Shown in pieces: positions 55,405-64,000 of a stretch of 64,000 bases of DNA (its first letter is position 1; every line of letters begins with the position of its first letter). Under the pieces are notes generated by a model, which saw only the letters and a program-made list of their open reading frames with translations, was not told where the DNA came from and ran no database searches. The DNA comes from Streptomyces sp. NBC_00490 (GTDB taxonomy: Bacteria > Actinomycetota > Actinomycetes > Streptomycetales > Streptomycetaceae). The position numbers and the translations under genes were made by a program. The DNA is taken from NCBI RefSeq assembly GCF_036013645.1, contig NZ_CP107869.1, positions 6,944,001 through 7,008,000 on the forward strand, given 5' to 3'.

Positions 55405-56498
55405 CCGAACTCAGCAAGAGCGGAGCGGCCGTGGGCGAGCCCACCCCCGCTTCGCCCGCGCCGACCGCGTTCCTGGAAGTGCGCGACCTGAAGGTGCACT
55501 TCCCGACCGACGACGGTCTGGTCAAGTCCGTCGACGGGCTCACCTTCCAGCTGGAGAAGGGCAAGACCCTCGGCATCGTGGGCGAGTCCGGCTCCGGCAA
55601 GTCGGTGACCTCGCTCGGCATCATGGGCCTGCACACCGCCGGCCAGTACGGCAAGCGCAAGGCGCAGATCTCCGGCGAGATCTGGCTGGACGGCACCGAG
55701 CTGCTCACCGCCGACCCCGACCACGTGCGCAAGCTGCGCGGCCGGGACATGGCGATGATCTTCCAGGACCCGCTGTCCGCGCTGCACCCGTACTACACGA
55801 TCGGCCAGCAGATCGTGGAGGCGTACCGCATCCACCACAAGGTCGACAAGAAGACCGCCAAGCGCCGTGCCGTGGAGATGCTCGACCGGGTCGGCATCCC
55901 GCAGCCGGACAAGCGGGTGGACAGCTACCCGCACGAGTTCTCCGGCGGTATGCGCCAGCGCGCGATGATCGCGATGTCGCTGGTCAACAACCCCGAACTG
56001 CTCATCGCGGACGAGCCGACGACCGCCCTGGACGTGACCGTCCAGGCGCAGATCCTCGACCTGATCCGGGATCTGCAGAAGGAGTTCGGCTCCGCGGTCA
56101 TCATCATCACGCACGACCTGGGCGTCGTCGCCGAGCTCGCCGACGACATCCTGGTGATGTACGGCGGCCGGTGCGTCGAGCGCGGTCCGGCGGAGAAGGT
56201 GTTCTACGAGCCCCGCCACCCCTACACCTGGGGTCTGCTCGGCTCGATGCCGCGCCTGGACCGCGACCAGCAGGAGCGCCTGATCCCGGTGAAGGGCTCC
56301 CCGCCCTCGCTGATCAACATCCCGTCCGGCTGCGCCTTCAACCCGCGCTGCCCGTACGCGGACATCCCGAAGGACGACGTCACCCGCACGGTCCGCCCCG
56401 AGCTGTCGGAGGTGGGCAGCCAGCACTGGGCCGCCTGCCACATGTCGCAGGAGCAGCGGGAGCGTATCTGGATCGAAGAGATTGCGCCGAAGCTGTGA
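55401..56498 (+). CDS. Oligopeptide importer ATPase (OppD type)
   Basis: A 365-residue ATPase. Walker A GESGSGKS (about 57-64), signature FSGGMRQR, Walker [13 protein letters not shown] and H-loop [10 protein letters not shown]. The C-terminal oligo_HPY region has [12 protein letters not shown] and further Cys residues, which in this family can hold an iron-sulfur cluster. It overlaps both neighbours by four bases (ATGA and GTGA). Confidence 0.94.
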   Translation: MTELSKSGAAVGEPTPASPAPTAFLEVRDLKVHFPTDDGLVKSVDGLTFQLEKGKTLGIVGESGSGKSVTSLGIMGLHTAGQYGKRKAQISGEIWLDGTELLTADPDHVRKLRGRDMAMIFQDPLSALHPYYTIGQQIVEAYRIHHKVDKKTAKRRAVEMLDRVGIPQPDKRVDSYPHEFSGGMRQRAMIAMSLVNNPELLIADEPTTALDVTVQAQILDLIRDLQKEFGSAVIIITHDLGVVAELADDILVMYGGRCVERGPAEKVFYEPRHPYTWGLLGSMPRLDRDQQERLIPVKGSPPSLINIPSGCAFNPRCPYADIPKDDVTRTVRPELSEVGSQHWAACHMSQEQRERIWIEEIAPKL

Positions 56499-57742
56499 GC
56501 GAGGACAAAGTGAGCATCCCTGCGCAGAGCGATGGCACGGTGATCACCAAGGGCGACGCCGCCCCTGGCGAGACCCTGCTGAAGGTGACCGGGCTCCAGA
56601 AACACTTCCCGATCAAGAAGGGCCTGCTCCAGCGGCAGGTCGGCGCGGTGCGCGCGGTCGACGGCATCGACTTCGAGGTCAAGTCCGGCGAGACGCTCGG
56701 TGTCGTGGGCGAGTCGGGCTGCGGCAAGTCGACGATGGGCCGGCTGATCACCCGGCTGCTCGAACCGACCGCCGGCACGGTCGAGTTCGAGGGCAAGGAC
56801 ATCACCCACCTCGGGGTGAGCGGGATGCGTCCGCTGCGCCGCGATGTGCAGATGATCTTCCAGGACCCGTACTCGTCGCTGAACCCGCGCCACACCATCG
56901 GCACGATCATCGGCGCCCCCTTCAAGCTCCAGGGCGTCACGCCCGAGGGCGGCATCAAGGCGGAGGTCCAGCGGCTGCTGTCGGTGGTCGGTCTCAACCC
57001 CGAGCACTACAACCGCTACCCGCACGAGTTCTCCGGCGGTCAGCGTCAGCGCATCGGCATCGCCCGCGCGCTCGCGCTCAACCCGAAGCTCGTGGTGGCC
57101 GACGAGCCGGTCTCCGCGCTGGACGTGTCGATCCAGGCCCAGGTCGTGAACCTGCTGGACGACCTCCAGCAGGAGCTCGGTCTGACGTACGTGATCATCG
57201 CGCACGACCTCTCGGTCGTCCGGCACGTCTCGGACCGGATCGCGGTGATGTACCTCGGCAAGATCGTCGAGCTGGCGGACCGCGAGTCGCTCTACCGGGC
57301 GCCTATGCACCCGTACACCAAGGCGCTCATGTCGGCGGTGCCGATCCCGGACCCGCGGCGCAAGAACGCCAAGAGCGAGCGCATCCTGCTCAAGGGCGAC
57401 GTGCCCTCGCCGATCTCCCCGCCCAGCGGCTGCCGGTTCCACACCCGGTGCTGGAAGGCGACGGAGATCTGCAAGACGACCGAGCCGAAGCTCGTCGAGC
57501 TCAAGCCCGGTCAGCAGGTCGCCTGCCACCACCCGGAGAACTTCGAGGACCAGGCCCCGCAGGACACCGTCCTGCTGACGGTCGCCAGGGAGGCGGCCGA
57601 GCTGGTCGCGGACGAGGTGCTCGCGGAGTCGGCGGAGACGTCGGCGGCGGTGGCGGCGGAGGTCGCCGAGCTCACCGCCGAGGAGACGGCAGAGCCGGAA
57701 GCTCCTTCCGAAGAGCCTGAGGCTCCTTCCAAGGAGAAGTAA
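56495..57742 (+). CDS. Oligopeptide importer ATPase (OppF type) with acidic tail
   Basis: A 415-residue ATPase: Walker [24 protein letters not shown], Walker [17 protein letters not shown]-type H-loop as AHDLSVV, and oligo_HPY Cys-rich end ([12 protein letters not shown]). The last 60 residues are an Ala/Glu-rich tail ([20 protein letters not shown] and on to EAPSKEK), probably helical or disordered, not needed for ATPase activity. GTG at 56495 overlaps the upstream stop; a second GTG at 56510 has a better ribosome site (GAGGA). Last gene of the operon, followed by a strong terminator. Confidence 0.93.
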   Translation: MSEDKVSIPAQSDGTVITKGDAAPGETLLKVTGLQKHFPIKKGLLQRQVGAVRAVDGIDFEVKSGETLGVVGESGCGKSTMGRLITRLLEPTAGTVEFEGKDITHLGVSGMRPLRRDVQMIFQDPYSSLNPRHTIGTIIGAPFKLQGVTPEGGIKAEVQRLLSVVGLNPEHYNRYPHEFSGGQRQRIGIARALALNPKLVVADEPVSALDVSIQAQVVNLLDDLQQELGLTYVIIAHDLSVVRHVSDRIAVMYLGKIVELADRESLYRAPMHPYTKALMSAVPIPDPRRKNAKSERILLKGDVPSPISPPSGCRFHTRCWKATEICKTTEPKLVELKPGQQVACHHPENFEDQAPQDTVLLTVAREAAELVADEVLAESAETSAAVAAEVAELTAEETAEPEAPSEEPEAPSKEK

Positions 57743-57753
57743 GCCCTGTCAGC

Positions 57754-57786
57754 GAGCCCCCGCCTTCATTTGTAAGGCGGGGGCTC
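57754..57786 (+). terminator. Terminator of the oligopeptide importer operon
   Basis: A 13-bp perfect stem (57754-57766 with 57774-57786) and 7-base loop, 11 bases after the operon's last stop. Confidence 0.9.
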
Positions 57787-57802
57787 ACTGCTGGGTGAGA
57801 AT

Positions 57803-58465
57803 ATGAGGGTGTTCCAGAACCTGTTCAGCCCCTCCGTCCAGCACACGCTCGATCTGATCGGCATCTTCGTCTTCGCGATCTCCGGCGCGCTGCTGGCCGT
57901 CCGCAAGAACTTCGACGTCTTCGGCATCGCCGTCCTCGCCGAGGTCACGGCGCTGGGCGGTGGACTGTTCCGGGACCTGATCATCGGCGCGGTACCGCCC
58001 GCCGCCTTCACGGACCTGGGGTACTTCGTCACCCCGCTGCTCGCCGCCCTGCTGGTTTTCTTCCTGCACCCGCATGTGGAGCGCATCCAGGTCGGCGTGA
58101 ACGTCTTCGACGCGGCCGGTCTCGGCCTGTTCTGCGTCGCCGGGACGACCAAGGCGTACGAGTACGGGCTCGGCCTCACCCAGTCGGTGACCCTCGGTCT
58201 CGCCACCGCTGTCGGCGGCGGTGTCCTCAGGGACGTGCTCGCCAACGAGGTGCCCTCGCTGCTGCGCTGGGACCGCGACCTGTACGCGGTCCCGGCGATC
58301 GTCGGCGCCACCATGGTCGCCCTGTGCATCCGCTACGACGCCCTCACCTCGTTCACCAGCGGGCTCGCGGCGCTCACGGCCTTCGTGCTGCGGCTGCTGG
58401 CGATGCGGTTCCACTGGCGAGCTCCGCGGGCCTGGAACCGGCGCTCGACCGTGCGCGAGGAGTAG
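57803..58465 (+). CDS. TRIC/YadS (UPF0126) family membrane protein
   Basis: A 220-residue integral membrane protein with seven likely helices and two homologous halves: FVFAISGALLAVRKNFDVFG then GLFRDLIIG in the first, and GLGLFCVAGTTKAYEYGLG then GGGVLRDVLANEVPSLL in the second. The GGGxxRD motifs are those of trimeric intracellular cation-type channels in bacteria, which conduct potassium or other cations; the ion here is unproven. The last 92 bases overlap the convergent esterase gene. Confidence 0.9.
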   Translation: MRVFQNLFSPSVQHTLDLIGIFVFAISGALLAVRKNFDVFGIAVLAEVTALGGGLFRDLIIGAVPPAAFTDLGYFVTPLLAALLVFFLHPHVERIQVGVNVFDAAGLGLFCVAGTTKAYEYGLGLTQSVTLGLATAVGGGVLRDVLANEVPSLLRWDRDLYAVPAIVGATMVALCIRYDALTSFTSGLAALTAFVLRLLAMRFHWRAPRAWNRRSTVREE

Positions 58466-59594
58466 CTGCCGCCCGGCCGTGCAGCAGTCCCATCTCCTCG
58501 GTCAGCCAGCGGAACGCCGGGATCACCTGCGGCCGCCACAGCGCCATGTTGTGGCCGCCCGCACTCTTCGGGACGTAGACGGCGTGCACGGTCGTCGGCG
58601 CCTTCGCGATCCGTGCGAGGCCGGTGGCCGCCTCGTAGCCGTCGCCGGGCTGGCCGGACTGGTAGAGCGCGACCGCGGGCGGGGTGCGGGCGGCGCGCAG
58701 CAGCACGTAGGGGTTGTTGGCGCGGCGCAGTGCGGGTGTCTCGGCGGCCAGCGAGTCGGGTTCGCCGATCGGGTCGTTGTAGCCGGACATGCTCACCGCG
58801 GCCCGGTAGCGGTCGGGGTGTGCGACGGCGAGCTTCGTCGCGCAGTGCCCGCCCGCCGAGTATCCGGCCACCGCCCAGCCCGCCGGACCGGCCTGGGCGC
58901 GGAAGTTGTCCGTGACCATCTTCGGCACGTCGACGCTGAGCCAGGTGTCGGCGTTCACGGTGCCCGTGATGTTGGCGCACCCGGTGTCCACCCCCGCCAG
59001 CAGGTTCATGCGCGGGGCGACCATGATGAACGGCGCCACCCGGCCGTCACGCATCAGGGGCCGCAGCTGGTCCGCCGCGTGCAGCGATCCGAACCAGGCC
59101 TTCGCCGAGCCCGGGTAGCCCGACAGCAGCTCGACGACGGGGAACCTGTGGTGCCGGTAGGCGGGTCGGCCGTACTGCGGCGGCAGCCAGACGTAGACCT
59201 CGGCGTTCACACCCGACACCCGGCCCGTGAGCTGGGTCTCCCGGACTGACCGCATCCCGGGACCGGAGGCGTCGGTGAAGTGCTGCCGGATCTTCGGGAG
59301 CCGTTTCAACGCGATACCGCCGGTGCCGTCGGCGCCGAGGTCCGCGGCCTGCTGGACGTGGTCGCCGGTGCCGAGCAGGTCGGCCCAGTCGTCGTACAGG
59401 TTGTTCTGGTTGTTGACCAGGACGAAGACGAGGGCGACGGCGGTCCCCTGGGCGAACACGACCATCAGCAGACGGCCCGCGGCGCGCAGGGCGCGGGGCC
59501 CGCGCAGCCGGGACCACAGGAGGAGCGGAAGGAGGACGGCGACGACGGACAGCACGATCAGTGTGGAGAGGAACGTGGTCCCGGTGAGGCTCAT
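58374..59594 (-). CDS. Membrane-anchored alpha/beta-hydrolase esterase
   Basis: A 406-residue protein. Two helices at about 8-27 and 41-60 anchor it; the rest faces outward. It belongs to the esterase-D/mycolyltransferase-like group: VNAEVYVWLPPQY, PVVELLSGYPGS and nucleophile Ser246 in GYSAGGHCA; His in SAGGHNMALW. Substrate unknown. ATG at 59594; a longer frame upstream lacks a credible start. Its 3' end overlaps the TRIC-type gene by 92 bases, in the Ala/Arg-rich tail. Confidence 0.88.
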   Translation of the reverse strand: MSLTGTTFLSTLIVLSVVAVLLPLLLWSRLRGPRALRAAGRLLMVVFAQGTAVALVFVLVNNQNNLYDDWADLLGTGDHVQQAADLGADGTGGIALKRLPKIRQHFTDASGPGMRSVRETQLTGRVSGVNAEVYVWLPPQYGRPAYRHHRFPVVELLSGYPGSAKAWFGSLHAADQLRPLMRDGRVAPFIMVAPRMNLLAGVDTGCANITGTVNADTWLSVDVPKMVTDNFRAQAGPAGWAVAGYSAGGHCATKLAVAHPDRYRAAVSMSGYNDPIGEPDSLAAETPALRRANNPYVLLRAARTPPAVALYQSGQPGDGYEAATGLARIAKAPTTVHAVYVPKSAGGHNMALWRPQVIPAFRWLTEEMGLLHGRAAATPRARSSAGSRPAELASGTASPAAAARRP

Positions 59595-59730
59595 GCCCCT
59601 ACAGAGGGGGCGGCGAGGCCTCGGGTTTACGGACGAGTGCGGACACTTACCAGGAAATTGCCCCGCTCTCACCCTGGCCCGACCGAGACCAAAGCTACCG
59701 CTTAGTAATTGGTTGTTGTACCGTTCAGCC

Positions 59731-60585
59731 ATGCCAGAAGCAGCTACCGCCACGCAGGCCACGATCGGCGACAGCGAGTTCGACCGCGACACCGCGCTCA
59801 CCCTTCGCGAGCCCGGCGTCTACGACATCGACCTCTCCGCCGGCTGGACGATCATCAGCGCCGTCAACGGCGGCTACCTTCTGGCCGTCCTCGGCCGCGC
59901 CCTCGCGGACGCCCTGCCGCACGCCGACCCGTTCACGATCTCCGCGCACTACCTGACCGCCTCCCAGCCCGGCCCCGCGGTCGTCCGCACGGACGTCGTC
60001 CGCACCGGCCGCACCCTGTCCACCGGCCAGGCCTCGCTCTTCCAGTACGACGAGCAGGGCAACGAGATCGAACGCATCCGCGTCCTCGCCTCCTACGGCG
60101 ACCTGGACTCGCTGCCCGACGACGTCCGTACGACGGCGAAGCCGCCCGCCTTCCCGCCCATGGACCAGTGCTTCGGTCCCGAGGACGGGCCGGCCCCGGT
60201 CGACGGCAGCTCCGCCATCACCGACCGGCTGATGCTCAAGCTGGACCCGTCGACCCTGGGCTGGGCCCTCGGCGCGCCGTCCGGCAAGGGCGAGATGCGG
60301 GCCTGGTTCGGCCTCGCCGACGGTCGCGACGCCGACCCCTTCTCGCTGCTCCTCGCGGTGGACGCGCTGCCGCCCACCGCCTTCGAGATCGGCCTCAAGG
60401 GCTGGGTCCCGACGGTCGAGCTGACGGTCCACGTCCGCTGCCGCCCCGCGCCCGGCCCCCTCCGCGTCTCGATCACCACCCGCAACCTCGCCGGCGGCTT
60501 CCTGGAGGAGGACGCCGAGGTCTGGGACAGCACGGACCGCCTGGTCGCCCAGTCCCGCCAGCTGGCCCGCGTCCGGCTCGGCTGA
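59731..60585 (+). CDS. Acyl-CoA thioesterase-like (hotdog) protein
   Basis: A 284-residue protein with a double-hotdog layout of the TesB/4HBT_3 kind: SAGWTIISAVNGGYLLAVLGRA near 40, and LKGWVPTVELTVHVRCRP near 230 for the second half. It probably cleaves acyl-CoA. ATG at 59731. It is divergent from the esterase gene across 136 bases and followed 61 bases later by a WYL regulator. Confidence 0.84.
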   Translation: MPEAATATQATIGDSEFDRDTALTLREPGVYDIDLSAGWTIISAVNGGYLLAVLGRALADALPHADPFTISAHYLTASQPGPAVVRTDVVRTGRTLSTGQASLFQYDEQGNEIERIRVLASYGDLDSLPDDVRTTAKPPAFPPMDQCFGPEDGPAPVDGSSAITDRLMLKLDPSTLGWALGAPSGKGEMRAWFGLADGRDADPFSLLLAVDALPPTAFEIGLKGWVPTVELTVHVRCRPAPGPLRVSITTRNLAGGFLEEDAEVWDSTDRLVAQSRQLARVRLG

Positions 60586-60646
60586 TCCGCCGCCGCTCCA
60601 GGCCGCTCCTGGTGGGTGCCTTCCGCGCGGGAGGGATCCTGGTGGG

Positions 60647-61663
60647 GTGAAATCCGACCGCCTCCTGTCGATCCTGCTGCTCCTGCAGACCCGCGGCCGT
60701 GTCCCCGCGCACGAACTCGCGGAACGCCTCGAGGTGTCCGTACGCACCATCTACCGGGACATCGAGGCCCTGTCCGCCTCGGGCGTCCCCGTCTACGCCG
60801 AACGCGGGCGGCACGGCGGCATCGAGCTGCTCGCGGGATTCCGTACGGATGTCACCGGGCTGACCGCCGACGAGTCCCGCGCCCTGTTCATCCTGGCCGC
60901 CCAGGGCGCGCACGCCGCGCTCGGTCTGGACGCGGCGCTCGGCTCGGCGCTGCGCAAGGTGATGGCGGCGCTGCCCGCACCCCATCGGCCCGCCGCCGAG
61001 GCGACCGCCCGGCGCATCCTTGTCGACGCCACGCGCTGGAAGGGCGGACCGCGGGCCGCCGTCGACCTGGACGTGCTCCAGGACGCGGTCTTCGCCGACC
61101 GCCGGCTCCGGCTGCGCTACCGGCACAGCGGGCAGCGGGAACCGAGGACGTACACCGTCGACCCGTACGGTCTCGTCTCCAAGGCCGGCGTCTGGTACCT
61201 CGTCGCCGACCGGCGGGGGAGTCCGCGGCTGTTCCGCGCCGACCGGGTGCGGGCGGCGACCGTGCTCGACGACCCGGTGAAACGCCGCCCGGGTGTCGAA
61301 CTCGCCGACGTGTGGGAGGTGTTGCGCCGCGAGGTCGAGAAGCGGCCGGGCGGCATCGACGTCGTCGTGCGGGTCCGGCGCGACCGCCTCGACCTGTTCC
61401 TGCGGCTCAACGGCCCCTGGCTGGCCGAACTCCCCGCGGACGACGGCGAGGACGGCGGTGCGGGGGAGTGGGTGACGGTCCGGATGTCGTACGGCGAGCT
61501 CGGCGAGGCCCGCCAACTGCTCCAGTTCTCCGACCGGGTCGAGGTGCTCTCCCCGCCCGAGGTGCGCGAGGAACTGTTCCGGGCGGCCGCCTCTGTCACG
61601 GGTCTGTACCAGCGAGTAGACGGCGGACTCGAAGAAAATCGCAGTTCAGACGGGGTTCTTTAG
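60647..61663 (+). CDS. WYL-domain transcriptional regulator (DeoR-like HTH)
   Basis: A 338-residue regulator. The N-terminal HTH_11 (RLLSILLLLQTRGRVPAHEL, VSVRTIYRDIEAL) is followed by a WYL domain (about 140-215: LRYRHSGQREPRTYTVDPYG, VWYLVADR) and a WCX-like C-terminus. WYL domains sense nucleic acids or small ligands. GTG at 60647 after GGTGGG. It may control the thioesterase upstream. No terminator follows; the next gene is 114 bases on. Confidence 0.9.
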   Translation: MKSDRLLSILLLLQTRGRVPAHELAERLEVSVRTIYRDIEALSASGVPVYAERGRHGGIELLAGFRTDVTGLTADESRALFILAAQGAHAALGLDAALGSALRKVMAALPAPHRPAAEATARRILVDATRWKGGPRAAVDLDVLQDAVFADRRLRLRYRHSGQREPRTYTVDPYGLVSKAGVWYLVADRRGSPRLFRADRVRAATVLDDPVKRRPGVELADVWEVLRREVEKRPGGIDVVVRVRRDRLDLFLRLNGPWLAELPADDGEDGGAGEWVTVRMSYGELGEARQLLQFSDRVEVLSPPEVREELFRAAASVTGLYQRVDGGLEENRSSDGVL

Positions 61664-61777
61664 AGGGGCTTTGCCTTGCGCACAGGCGGGGGACAGTGAT
61701 CACTCAAGGAAGCCCTAAGCCGCGTTGATTGAGTTCCAGCCCTCAGGACTCCCTCATCCTTCTTGGAGTTGTTTCTC

Positions 61778-62152
61778 ATGCAGCGTGCGCGTCTCATTCC
61801 CGCGGTGGCCCTGCTCGCGCTCTCGCCCCTCGCCCTGGTGGCCTGCGGCTCGGGCGACTCCTCGTCCTCCTCGAACAGCGGCAACTCCGGGCAGCAGTCG
61901 TGTCGGTCCGGTGCGCCGAGTGGCAACCCGTCGGGCATGCCGAGCGGCGCCCCGTCGGGCGCACCCACCGCCAACGGCACGGACCGGCCGTCCGGCGCGC
62001 CCTCCGGCATGCCCAGCGGCGGCCCCGGTGGGGGCGGTCAGGGTGGCGGTCCCGGCGGCGGCCAGGGCGGCTGCGGTGGTCCCGGCGGCGGCGGTGCGGC
62101 GCCGAGCGGTGCCCCGACCCAGCAGGCGACGGCGTCGGCCACGAAGAGCTGA
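61778..62152 (+). CDS. Low-complexity PSG-repeat lipoprotein
   Basis: A 124-residue exported lipoprotein (lipobox LVA-Cys23). The mature part is Ser/Gly-rich, then several PSG(A/M/N) units (about 50-85), then GGPGGG(Q)GG runs with Cys103. It looks disordered; no domain is recognisable. ATG at 61778 has GGAG nine bases upstream. It may be a cell-wall spacer or a surface protein. It ends at a bidirectional terminator. Confidence 0.8.
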   Translation: MQRARLIPAVALLALSPLALVACGSGDSSSSSNSGNSGQQSCRSGAPSGNPSGMPSGAPSGAPTANGTDRPSGAPSGMPSGGPGGGGQGGGPGGGQGGCGGPGGGGAAPSGAPTQQATASATKS

Positions 62153-62170
62153 CCTGTCACGTCGTACGAC

Positions 62171-62207
62171 AGGGGCGGCACTCCCGGTGAACGGGGGTGC
62201 CGCCCCT
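62171..62207. terminator. Bidirectional terminator
   Basis: Arms 62171-62185 and 62193-62207 pair over 15 bases with one G-T wobble, loop 7 bases, between the lipoprotein gene and the convergent TetR gene. Confidence 0.87.
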
Positions 62208-62228
62208 GGGCGTTGCGCTCGGCGCGGC

Positions 62229-62855
62229 TCAGCCGCGCCAGTGGTCCCGGCCGATGCTGATGAGCCGCATCTGGCTGGTGGCGACCTGCCGGACCCGCTC
62301 CCGCTCCTGCTCCGAGCCCTCCAGTGCCTCCAGGAACAGCGAGGCGGTGATGAGCATCTGGTCGACGTAGAGGTTCGCCAGCATCAGCAGGTCGTCGTCG
62401 CTCCAGCCCTCGGACTCCACGTCCTTGGCGAGCTCGTCCTTCACCTCCTGGGCGAACCGGGCCAGTTGGCCCCGGATGGCCTCCCGCACGGGCTGGACGC
62501 CGCCGTGCCGCTCACGGGCGATGAAGCGGACGTGGGCGGGGTGCGTGGCCACGTGGTGGGCGATCAACTCGACGGCGCGGACGATGCGTTCCTCGGCGCT
62601 CTCGGCCGAGGTGACCGTCGTGCGGATCAGCGGATGCAGGCTGCCCAGCGCCTCCTCGACGAGGGCCACGCCGAGGTCGGCGGTGGAGCGGAAGTGCCGG
62701 TAGAAGGCGGTCGGCGCGACGCCGATGGCCCGCGTGACCTCGCGCAGGCCCAGACTGCTCAGGCTCTGCTCCTCCAGCAGCCCCAACGCGGCGTCGAGGA
62801 GCGCCTGTCGGGTCTTCTGCTTCTGGACCTGCCGGATGCCGAGGGTGTGACTCAT
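62229..62855 (-). CDS. TetR-family repressor, FabR-like
   Basis: A 208-residue repressor. The N-terminal helix-turn-helix (LREVTRAIGVAPTAFYRHFR, about 38-57) and the adjoining STADLGVALVEEALGSLHPLIRTT resemble FabR, a fatty-acid desaturation repressor of proteobacteria; actual ligand unknown. ATG at 62855, with GGAG close upstream. It faces two small membrane protein genes across a 143-base gap with three AACANNTGTT sites, so it probably represses itself and them. Confidence 0.88.
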   Translation of the reverse strand: MSHTLGIRQVQKQKTRQALLDAALGLLEEQSLSSLGLREVTRAIGVAPTAFYRHFRSTADLGVALVEEALGSLHPLIRTTVTSAESAEERIVRAVELIAHHVATHPAHVRFIARERHGGVQPVREAIRGQLARFAQEVKDELAKDVESEGWSDDDLLMLANLYVDQMLITASLFLEALEGSEQERERVRQVATSQMRLISIGRDHWRG

Positions 62856-62865
62856 GTCTCCAGTA

Positions 62866-62947
62866 AACAACTGTTCTCTGGAATTGAGAAGTCGTAGGCA
62901 GCGCTAGACTGGGAACTCAGTGAACAAGTGTTACTACAACTGTTCAC
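62866..62947. promoter_or_regulatory. TetR operator cluster and divergent promoter
   Basis: Three related palindromic cores: AACAACTGTT (62866-62875), AACAAGTGTT (62923-62932) and TACAACTGTTC (62935-62945). The last two lie within a larger dyad, GTGAACA (62920-62926) with TGTTCAC (62941-62947). TTGAGA (62884-62889) and TAGACT (62905-62910), 15 bases apart, may be the rightward promoter, flanked by the sites. Confidence 0.68.
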
Positions 62948-62998
62948 CGACACGTAACGAGAAGCACCACGCAAGCATCTCGGAGGGGGATCCATCCC

Positions 62999-63163
62999 AT
63001 GCTGTTCCTCGTCGCCGCACTTCTGCTCTTCGGCGCCGTCCTGGGCACCGTCGCCCACGCGCCGTTCACCTTCACCGCCGTCGCCGCGACCGTGATCGCC
63101 GCCTGGCTCGGCATCTTCGCGCTCCGCGAGCGGCACTCCCGCCGCCACGCCTCGACCCGCTGA
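62999..63163 (+). CDS. 54-residue membrane protein
   Basis: A small ORF, MLFLVAALLLFGAVLGTVAH to the basic end RHSRRHASTR, with two hydrophobic helices (about 2-20 and 24-42) and a basic C-terminus that should face the cytoplasm. GGAGGGGG lies nine bases upstream of the ATG, a strong ribosome site. It lies downstream of the TetR operator cluster and 44 bases ahead of another small membrane protein gene. No family is recognised. Confidence 0.72.
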   Translation: MLFLVAALLLFGAVLGTVAHAPFTFTAVAATVIAAWLGIFALRERHSRRHASTR

Positions 63164-63207
63164 CCCGCCGGCCCACCCGACATCACGCACCCAGGGAACT
63201 GATCACC

Positions 63208-63489
63208 ATGCAGCTCACCGCACCGACCACCGACCGCACCCCGGTTCGCGACACTCCGGTCCGCGACGCCGACGGCATGGCCGTGGCCGCCTTCATCCTC
63301 GGCCTCGTCGGCCTCCTCGTCCTGAACGTCTTCCTCGGCCCGATCGCCATCGCCCTGGCCTCGGCCGCCCTGTGGCGCGGCACCGCCCGCCGCGGCCGCG
63401 CCTTCCTGGGTCTGGGCCTGGGCGTCGCCGACCTCCTGGTGCTGGTGGCGTTCATGCAGATGGACAGCACGGTGTCCTGGAGCTTCTAG
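63208..63489 (+). CDS. DUF4190-type small membrane protein
   Basis: A 93-residue protein. A 25-residue Thr/Asp/Arg-rich cytoplasmic start leads to two helices (about 27-52 and 62-85) with the GMAVAAFILGLVGLLVLNVF and RGRAFLGLGLGVADLLVLVA pattern of DUF4190. Function unknown. ATG at 63208 with CAGGGAA upstream. Probably co-transcribed with the 54-residue gene and under TetR control. Confidence 0.8.
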   Translation: MQLTAPTTDRTPVRDTPVRDADGMAVAAFILGLVGLLVLNVFLGPIAIALASAALWRGTARRGRAFLGLGLGVADLLVLVAFMQMDSTVSWSF

Positions 63490-63541
63490 CGTCAACCCTC
63501 GCACCGAGTCCTCTCCGCAGGGCCCGTAGAATCGGGTCACC

Positions 63542-64000
63542 ATGGCTTACCTCGACCACGCCGCGACGACTCCGATGCTTCCCGAGGCAGTCGAGGCACT
63601 CAGCGCACAGCTGGCCGTCACCGGCAACGCCTCCTCCCTCCACGCATCCGGCCGCCGCGCGAGGCGCACCGTCGAGGAGGCCCGCGAGACCCTCGCCGAA
63701 GCACTGGGCGCCCGCCCCAGCGAGGTCGTCCTCACCTCCGGCGGCACCGAAGCCGACAACCTCGCGGTCAAGGGCCTGTACTGGTCCCGCCGCGACGCCG
63801 ACCCGGCCCGCACCCGGGTCCTGGCCAGCCCCGTCGAGCACCACGCCGTCCTCGACGCCGTGCACTGGCTCGGCGAACACGAGGGCGCCACGGTCGAGTA
63901 CCTCCCCGTCGACGCGTACGGCCGCGTCCACCCCGACGCCCTGCGCGAGGCCGTCGAGCGCAACCCCGACGACGTCGCCCTCGCCACCGTGATGTGGGCC
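63542..64000 (+). CDS. Cysteine desulfurase, N-terminal fragment
   Basis: The first 153 codons of a class V aminotransferase-type enzyme, cut by the window edge. [41 protein letters not shown] and [10 protein letters not shown] are the classic N-terminal blocks of NifS/IscS desulfurases, which take sulfur from cysteine for tRNA thiolation or Fe-S clusters. The PLP lysine and catalytic Cys are beyond the edge. TAGAAT (63527-63532) lies nine bases before the ATG, so it is likely a leaderless or near-leaderless mRNA. Confidence 0.93.
   Translation, partial: MAYLDHAATTPMLPEAVEALSAQLAVTGNASSLHASGRRARRTVEEARETLAEALGARPSEVVLTSGGTEADNLAVKGLYWSRRDADPARTRVLASPVEHHAVLDAVHWLGEHEGATVEYLPVDAYGRVHPDALREAVERNPDDVALATVMWA

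Overview
The window is a stretch of high-GC actinobacterial chromosome, almost certainly Streptomyces. Codon third positions are strongly G/C, GTG and TTG starts are frequent, genes often overlap by ATGA or GTGA, and several promoters sit 7-9 bases ahead of a start codon (leaderless type). Gene content fits the genus: GlgE-type glycogen metabolism, Tat and lipoprotein exports, EF-hand and WYL proteins, and a pierisin/ScARP-like secreted ADP-ribosyltransferase. There is no rRNA or tRNA, integrase, transposase or CRISPR array. Both ends cut a gene (glgE on the left, a cysteine desulfurase on the right).

1-9.2 kb: 5' end of glgE, a secreted subtilase, glycogen phosphorylase, a DUF1990 protein and two paralogous secreted M4 zinc proteases. 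9.5-16.7 kb: four half-size ABC exporters on the minus strand, forming two heterodimeric pairs; one member of the first pair has lost its Walker A, H-loop and Walker B acid. Two of these four genes carry an in-frame copy of a short interspersed repeat. 16.9-20.5 kb: a DrrAB-like ABC exporter with a histidine kinase and a LuxR response regulator. 20.5-25 kb: a Tat-exported sulfatase and a 1026-residue NACHT NTPase with membrane helices at both ends. 25-31 kb: glgX, two L,D-transpeptidase lipoproteins and an enoyl-CoA hydratase.

31-36.5 kb: an anti-sigma-type ATPase, a polysaccharide-deacetylase-like protein and a beta-propeller lipoprotein, the ScARP-like toxin, a GNAT protein, a MerR regulator with its own 19-bp-spacer promoter, and an EF-hand protein. 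36.5-40.8 kb: an ABC ATPase and leuA preceded by a 14-codon leader peptide with three leucine codons and alternative hairpins; GntR and AraC regulators follow. 40.9-43.7 kb: two oxidoreductases, a MOSC protein and a GH25-like protein.

43.8-48.4 kb: sdaA, glyA, gcvH and gcvT on the minus strand behind a tandem glycine riboswitch, a module that would convert excess glycine to serine and then pyruvate. Two SseB-family genes and a P-loop protein diverge from it. 51.4-57.7 kb: a complete five-gene oligopeptide ABC importer with a 17-bp hairpin after the binding-protein gene and a strong terminator at the end. 57.8-64 kb: a TRIC/YadS-type membrane protein, an esterase, a thioesterase, a WYL regulator, a PSG-repeat lipoprotein, a TetR repressor facing two small membrane proteins across a palindrome-rich operator region, and the start of a cysteine desulfurase.

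The most unusual items are the in-frame repeat insertions in ABC exporters, the membrane-tethered NACHT protein, the leuA leader with flanking 14-bp direct repeats, and the secreted ADP-ribosyltransferase. Coordinates of starts were refined from ribosome binding sites where possible. All functional names rest on motif recognition by eye; no database search was run.
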